From: an uncultured Lachnospiraceae bacterium
Lineage (GTDB): Bacteria > Bacillota > Clostridia > Lachnospirales > Lachnospiraceae
Assembly: GCA_934351255.1 (NCBI GenBank)
Contig: CAKRJH010000013.1
Coordinates: forward strand, 10,552 to 74,551
DNA: 64,000 bases
Reading direction: 5' to 3'
The translations under genes and the position numbers were made by a program. Positions 59,876 through 64,000 of the stretch are shown in pieces. The notes beneath the pieces are model-generated. The model ran no database searches, was not told the origin of the DNA, and worked only from the letters and a program-made list of their open reading frames with translations. Position 1 is the first letter of the stretch, and every line of letters starts with the position of its first letter.

Positions 59876-60805
59876 ATGAAGACGATTCAGGTATTAGTTT
59901 CGACCTACAATGGAGAAAAATATCTTGCACAGCAGCTGGATTCGATCCTTGCACAGGATTGTCAGGATAAGACGCAGCTTTTTGTGCGGGTGAGGGATGA
60001 TGGTTCCACCGATGGAACGCAGAAGATCCTGGAGGACTTTGCGGCACGTTATCCGCAGCAGCTGGTCTGGAAGCAGGGAGAAAATGTGGGAGTGATCCGA
60101 AGTTTTTTCGAACTGCTCTCGGAGGCACCGGAGGCAGAGTATTATGCATTCAGCGATCAGGACGATTACTGGATGCCTGACAAACTGTCTGCCGCCATAC
60201 AGAAGCTGGAGACTATGGATGTGCAGAATCCGCAGGAGCCGCATCTGTATTGCTGCCGGCCAAAGCTGGTTGATGTGGAACTTCAGGAGATCGTATCTCA
60301 GATCAAGCGTCCGCCGGTGAGGGCATCCTTTGAAAATGCACTGGTGGAAAATGTTGTGGTCGGCTGTACCGCGGTATTTAACAGTGTGCTGAGAGATTAT
60401 GTGGTCTGGGAACTTCCGCGTTTTACGGTTATGCATGACTGGTGGATGTATCTGGTAGCCAGTGCCTTAGGCGATGTGTATTATGACGAGACACCGCATA
60501 TCTGTTACCGTCAGCACGGTGGCAATGTGCTGGGAACCAAGACGAACCGCTGGGAGGAATTTGTCATGCGTCTGAAACGGTTTGGCTCGACCCGGGGAAA
60601 TATCAGCAGCCAGGTAGGAGAACTGGTTCGGATCTATGGAAAAGATTATGCTGACAATCGAAATATGCAGAAAGCCCAGAAGATGCTTCTGGCCAAAACG
60701 TCTCTGCCCAAGAGGGTACGCTTTTTCCACCGGGCGGGGATCTACCGGCAGCGGACGATGGACAATCTGATCTTTAAGGTGATCCTGTGGATCGGAAACT
60801 ATTGA
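59876..60805 (+). CDS. Glycosyltransferase family 2 (rhamnosyltransferase-like)
   Basis: ATG 59876 has GAGGA 5 bases upstream; a longer in-frame reading overlaps the gene before and is not used. The 309-residue GT-A protein has V-L-V-S-T-Y-N-G-E, R-V-R-D-D-G-S-T-D-G-T (nucleotide site) and F-S-D-Q-D-D-Y-W, typical of dTDP-rhamnose-type transferases. The exact sugar cannot be read. Confidence 0.9.
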   Translation: MKTIQVLVSTYNGEKYLAQQLDSILAQDCQDKTQLFVRVRDDGSTDGTQKILEDFAARYPQQLVWKQGENVGVIRSFFELLSEAPEAEYYAFSDQDDYWMPDKLSAAIQKLETMDVQNPQEPHLYCCRPKLVDVELQEIVSQIKRPPVRASFENALVENVVVGCTAVFNSVLRDYVVWELPRFTVMHDWWMYLVASALGDVYYDETPHICYRQHGGNVLGTKTNRWEEFVMRLKRFGSTRGNISSQVGELVRIYGKDYADNRNMQKAQKMLLAKTSLPKRVRFFHRAGIYRQRTMDNLIFKVILWIGNY

Positions 60806-60823
60806 TAGAGAGAGGGAATCGAC

Positions 60824-62482
60824 ATGGGAATGTTTGGAAAGATCCGGACACTGTGTTCCGAGTACGGACTGTGGTATACATTTCGCAAGGTCTGGCGCAG
60901 GGCACAGATCAAATATCGTGTCGGCAGACGGCTGTATCCGTTCTCACAGAGCAAAGCGAGTGAGGATGAGCAAAGAGACTGGAAGCCGGAGAATCCGGTG
61001 TATGTCAGCATCCTTGTACCGCTGTACAACACACCTCCCCGGTATCTGAGAGAGATGCTGGACTCGGTGATGGCGCAGACCTATCCGTGCTGGGAACTCT
61101 GTATGGTGGATGCCAGTGACGAAGAACACGGCGAGGTGGAGAAGATCCTGCAGGAGTATATCGCGCAGGATTCTCTGCGGATCCGCTACCGAAAGATTGC
61201 CAATCAGGGGATTTCAGCCAATACCAATGAGGCGGCTGGGATGAGCCGCGGCACCTATATGGCGCTGCTGGATCATGATGATCTGCTGCATCCCTCGGCA
61301 CTGTACCATATGGTGCGGGCGCTGGAGCAGACCCACGCGGATGTGCTTTACAGCGATGAACTGTCATTTGACGGTGTGGTTTCCAGAGTGCAGAGTATTC
61401 ATCTGAAACCGGATTTTGCAAGAACTTGTCTGCATCACAATAACTACATCTGCCATTTTACTATGTTCTCCAAAACGCTCTGGGATCAGGTGGGGGGATT
61501 TGACAGTGAGCTGGATGGAAGCCAGGATTACGATCTGATCCTGCGCCTGACGGATGCGGCGGACAAGGTGGTTCATGTGCCGAAGGTACTGTATTACTGG
61601 CGGATGCACGCGGCATCTGTAGCGGCCGGTGTGGAGGCAAAGCCATACACGATCGAAGCCGGAAGACGCGCACTGGAGATGCATCTGCAGAGGCAGGGTA
61701 TGGCCGGCAGTGTGTCATCGGTGGAGGAACTGGGACCATATTACAGGATGGAGCCGGAATTGCCACAGCAGGCAGTGCTTTTGATCATCGTGGAGAATGC
61801 CCGGGTGGACAGGAGGATGCGAAGTTATATCCAGATGGGGACGCTGTTTGAAAAGGTGTATGTAGTGGAATTGGAAAAACTGACATCGGAACAGGCCGCA
61901 CAGGCGGACTATGTGATCCTGGTACGGGACGGATATCTGCCGGAGCATGGCGATGGCCGGTGGATCCTGGAGCTGATCCGCTGTCTGCAGCCGGAGGACA
62001 ATCTGGTGGCGGCACCTCTGGTGAAAGACCGGAAGAACCGGGTGGTACATGCCGGATATACCTATGATCATGGTCATATCTATCCGATGTATCAGGGAGT
62101 TCCCGCAAGAGATCCTTCCTATATGTATCGTCTGGCATTCCGGGAAAATGTATCCCTGCTCGCAGGAGCGGCATTGGCTATGAAGGCACCGGTCTTTCTG
62201 GAATCGGATCTTTATCCGCTGGAGGACAGCGAGCAGCTTTTTGAGGACGCCACCTGGTTTGACTTCTGCCTGCAGGCACGTGTCATGCAGGGAGATTGTG
62301 TCTGGACACCGTATGAACCGTTTGTTCGGACGGAGAGCACGAACGCCGGAAGCGATAAGATACGGATGGAGTTCTTTTATGAGAAATGGGCCGACACACT
62401 GGGCCGGACAGATCCGTTCGGGCATCCGGATCTGCCACGATTTGGAAAATATGCCTTTATCTGCCATAGATTTCTGACATAA
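60824..62482 (+). CDS. Large glycosyltransferase family 2 protein with extra C-terminal domain
   Basis: A 552-residue protein. Residues about 60-270 form a GT-A domain: V-S-I-L-V-P-L-Y-N-T, D-H-D-D-L-L-H-P, then D-G-S-Q-D-Y-D-L-I-L-R. The C-terminal half (about 310-540) is a second, diverged GT-2-like unit (V-L-V-R-D-G-Y-L, L-A-G-A-A-L), as in the O-antigen biosynthesis type with tandem units. The first 55 residues are basic and may touch the membrane. It may add more than one sugar. Confidence 0.85.
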   Translation: MGMFGKIRTLCSEYGLWYTFRKVWRRAQIKYRVGRRLYPFSQSKASEDEQRDWKPENPVYVSILVPLYNTPPRYLREMLDSVMAQTYPCWELCMVDASDEEHGEVEKILQEYIAQDSLRIRYRKIANQGISANTNEAAGMSRGTYMALLDHDDLLHPSALYHMVRALEQTHADVLYSDELSFDGVVSRVQSIHLKPDFARTCLHHNNYICHFTMFSKTLWDQVGGFDSELDGSQDYDLILRLTDAADKVVHVPKVLYYWRMHAASVAAGVEAKPYTIEAGRRALEMHLQRQGMAGSVSSVEELGPYYRMEPELPQQAVLLIIVENARVDRRMRSYIQMGTLFEKVYVVELEKLTSEQAAQADYVILVRDGYLPEHGDGRWILELIRCLQPEDNLVAAPLVKDRKNRVVHAGYTYDHGHIYPMYQGVPARDPSYMYRLAFRENVSLLAGAALAMKAPVFLESDLYPLEDSEQLFEDATWFDFCLQARVMQGDCVWTPYEPFVRTESTNAGSDKIRMEFFYEKWADTLGRTDPFGHPDLPRFGKYAFICHRFLT

Positions 62483-62499
62483 TTTTGACATACTTTATA

Positions 62500-62528
62500 T
62501 TGACTTTTGGAAATCGTTGTCATACAAT
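62500..62528 (+). promoter_or_regulatory. Promoter ahead of the two GtrA-like genes
   Basis: TTGACT (62500-62505), 17-base spacer, TACAAT (62523-62528), about 43 bases before the ATG. Confidence 0.7.
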
Positions 62529-62570
62529 ACCGAAGTTGTGACTTTTCATGTATGGAGGATGAGTTGAGAT

Positions 62571-62984
62571 ATGGTCAGATCCATGTATTACAGATATCGG
62601 GAATTTTTGAATTATTCTATCGTCGGAGTATCACTTACTCTGGCCAACTGGCTATTGTATGCCTGCTTTGAGACGGTGATGCCGATCGAGTTCGCCAATG
62701 GATTTTCCTGGGCGATCGTCGTGGTGCTTGCCTTTCTTGGCAATAAGGCGTTTGTCTTTGAGAGCACAAACTGGGACAGCGCCAGTGTGATGAGAGAGGC
62801 GGCTGCCTATCTGGGGACACGCAGTGTGACCGGGATCGTGGAAGTCGGAGCGGTTCCTCTGATCTATCAGATGGGAGTGAACCAGTCCATGTTCGGCGTG
62901 GACGGAATGGTAGTCAAGATCCTGGTGAGTCTGCTTGCAATGGTCTTGAATTACGCGGGGACGAAGTTGTTTGTGTTCCGCTAG
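62571..62984 (+). CDS. GtrA-family membrane protein
   Basis: A 137-residue protein with four transmembrane helices and the GtrA pattern (F-L-N-Y-S-I-V-G near the start, L-G-N-K-A-F-V-F-E and L-N-Y-A-G-T-K-L-F-V-F-R at the end). GtrA proteins help move lipid-linked sugars across the membrane, often for glucosylation or teichoic acid decoration. Confidence 0.87.
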   Translation: MVRSMYYRYREFLNYSIVGVSLTLANWLLYACFETVMPIEFANGFSWAIVVVLAFLGNKAFVFESTNWDSASVMREAAAYLGTRSVTGIVEVGAVPLIYQMGVNQSMFGVDGMVVKILVSLLAMVLNYAGTKLFVFR

Positions 62985-63011
62985 GACAAGCTTATGGAAA
63001 GGGTATGTATT

Positions 63012-63473
63012 GTGGAAAAGATAAAAGAGTTATATGGAAAATACCGTGAGATCATCATGTATGTGATCGTGGGCGGGATGACGACTGTGTTATCCTGGGT
63101 GGCATATATGGTGTTCAAGAGACTGATGCCGGCAGGCATGGGAGATAACCTGGCAGCGAACATTGCCAATGTGCTGTCCTGGGTGGCAGCCGTGATCTTT
63201 GCCTATGTGACCAACAAGATCTTCGTGTTTGAGAGCCGGGACTGGAGTCTGCGGTTTGTATTTCGCGAGGCGGTGGCGTTTGTATATTCCAGACTTGCGA
63301 CCGGCGTGGTGGAATGGGTACTGTTTCCATTTTTCTATACGGTGTGCCATCTGAACCAGAATCTGTTCGGTGTGGGTGATTTCTCCGTGGCCAAGGTGCT
63401 GGTCAGCGTGGTCGTTATGGTGTTAAACTATATATTCAGCAAGTTATTCGTTTTCCGAAAGAAAGAGGATTAA
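63012..63473 (+). CDS. Second GtrA-family membrane protein
   Basis: GTG 63012 is chosen since GGAAAGGG ends 8 bases upstream; ATG 62994 has no site. The 153-residue product has four helices and the same pattern (Y-V-I-V-G-G-M-T-T, T-N-K-I-F-V-F-E, V-L-N-Y-I-F-S-K-L-F-V-F-R). It is a tandem paralog of the gene at 62571, so the two may form a heteromer. Confidence 0.87.
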   Translation: MEKIKELYGKYREIIMYVIVGGMTTVLSWVAYMVFKRLMPAGMGDNLAANIANVLSWVAAVIFAYVTNKIFVFESRDWSLRFVFREAVAFVYSRLATGVVEWVLFPFFYTVCHLNQNLFGVGDFSVAKVLVSVVVMVLNYIFSKLFVFRKKED

Positions 63474-63476
63474 ATC

Positions 63477-63872
63477 ATGAAAAGAGTCATTACCTATGGA
63501 ACTTTTGATCTGTTACATTACGGACATATCAACCTGCTTCGCCGTGCCAAGGCGCTGGGAGATTATCTGGTAGTGGCATTGTCAACCGACGAGTTCAACT
63601 GGAACGAGAAACAGAAAAAATGCTATTTCGACTACGAGAAGCGCAAGGCACTTCTGGAGGCGATCCGTTATGTGGATCTGGTGATCCCGGAGGAGAACTG
63701 GGAACAGAAACGCCAGGATGTCCATGAGTATCATATCGATACTTTTGTCATCGGAGATGACTGGAAGGGTAAATTTGATTTCCTGAAGGAGGAAGGAGTC
63801 GAGGTCGTTTATCTGGAACGCACACCGGAGATTTCTACGACGCAGATCAAAGAAGATCTGAATGTACGGTGA
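63477..63872 (+). CDS. tagD: Glycerol-3-phosphate cytidylyltransferase
   Basis: It makes CDP-glycerol for teichoic acid or glycerol-phosphate-modified polysaccharides. The 131-residue protein has the nucleotidyltransferase motifs T-F-D-L-L-H-Y-G-H (H-x-G-H) and E-I-S-T-T near the end, and the short length typical of TagD. It starts 3 bases after the GtrA gene stop. Confidence 0.93.
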   Translation: MKRVITYGTFDLLHYGHINLLRRAKALGDYLVVALSTDEFNWNEKQKKCYFDYEKRKALLEAIRYVDLVIPEENWEQKRQDVHEYHIDTFVIGDDWKGKFDFLKEEGVEVVYLERTPEISTTQIKEDLNVR

Positions 63873-63925
63873 TTTGGCAACGAGATCTAAATATAAACAA
63901 ATTATTAAAAAAGCACTCTGCAGGT

Positions 63926-64000
63926 GAGGTGACCCCTCAAAGTTAGACTTTTTTCGAGACGACTTCGGTCGTCTCGTTTTTCTTTATGCAGCTAGAAGAT
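63926..64000 (+). mobile_element. Probable left end of an IS3-like insertion sequence (cut by window end)
   Basis: The bases TGACCCCTCAAAG with TTAGACTTTTTT (63930-63954) look like the terminal repeat of IS3-family elements. They are followed by a hairpin CGAGACGAC/GTCGTCTCG (63955-63976) and, at 63986, an ATG opening M-Q-L-E-D, which could begin the first transposase frame. The rest is outside the window, so this is a pattern call. Confidence 0.5.
63955..63981 (+). terminator. Hairpin with T-run at the window end
   Basis: A nine-pair stem with a TTCG tetraloop (63955-63963 with 63968-63976) is followed by TTTTT. It could end the tagD transcript or shield the insertion element from outside transcription. 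Confidence 0.7.

Overview
The window looks like a chromosome segment of a Gram-positive anaerobe of the class Clostridia, most likely family Lachnospiraceae. Pointers are the mid-range GC, strong GGAGG ribosome-binding sites, a four-subunit 2-oxoacid:ferredoxin oxidoreductase, a flavodiiron protein, ferredoxin-type aldo/keto reductase, MocR-regulated pdxST and SipW-type signal peptidases. No rRNA, tRNA or CRISPR array was seen.

Region 1 (1-14.75 kb) is the accessory part and the most unusual. It begins with the end of a PilZ (c-di-GMP receptor) gene coupled to a membrane protein. It then holds six genes for small exported proteins with SipW-class signal peptides (T-Y-A-W-F/Y or close variants). 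Their mature parts end in a shared motif of the form [I/Y]-[W/Y]-[M/L]-[E/D]-G-x-D-x-x-C. The last four lie in an apparent operon (6149-14751) with two Ser-His (SipW/ER-type) signal peptidases. The peptidases bracket a membrane-anchored McrB-like AAA+ ATPase and a McrC/DUF2357-like protein whose expected nuclease part is replaced by a coiled coil of about 285 residues. I read this as a candidate system for export and assembly of a surface fibre or matrix. Between the two gene groups sits an AT-richer islet (about 1.78-6.0 kb) with a structured repeat element, a type I toxin-antitoxin locus and a decayed AAA/DUF4143 gene.

Region 2 (14.75-39.5 kb) is mostly metabolic core: pdxT-pdxS with divergent pdxR; xpt-pbuX-larE; fprA-thiE; an HD-GYP c-di-GMP phosphodiesterase; nrnA; a DMT transporter; an aminotransferase; a lipid kinase; thrH; a CDF transporter; and larB-larC followed by a NikMN-Q-O nickel ECF transporter. 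larBC, larE and the nickel importer together make the nickel-pincer cofactor, but no larA target enzyme is in the window. A second copy of the structured repeat sits at the translation start of larB.

Region 3 (39.5-54.1 kb) holds the porGDAB operon with a LysR regulator, metY, an aldo/keto reductase, xth, a C39-like peptidase, a gyrase/topoisomerase IV pair on the minus strand, and lysA.

Region 4 (54.1-64 kb) is a cell-surface polysaccharide locus: an O-antigen-ligase-like polymerase (minus strand), a GntR regulator with a near-consensus promoter overlapped by an inverted repeat, a polyprenyl-phosphate sugar transferase, three glycosyltransferases, two GtrA-like membrane proteins and a glycerol-3-phosphate cytidylyltransferase. 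The window seems to end inside the start of an IS3-like element.
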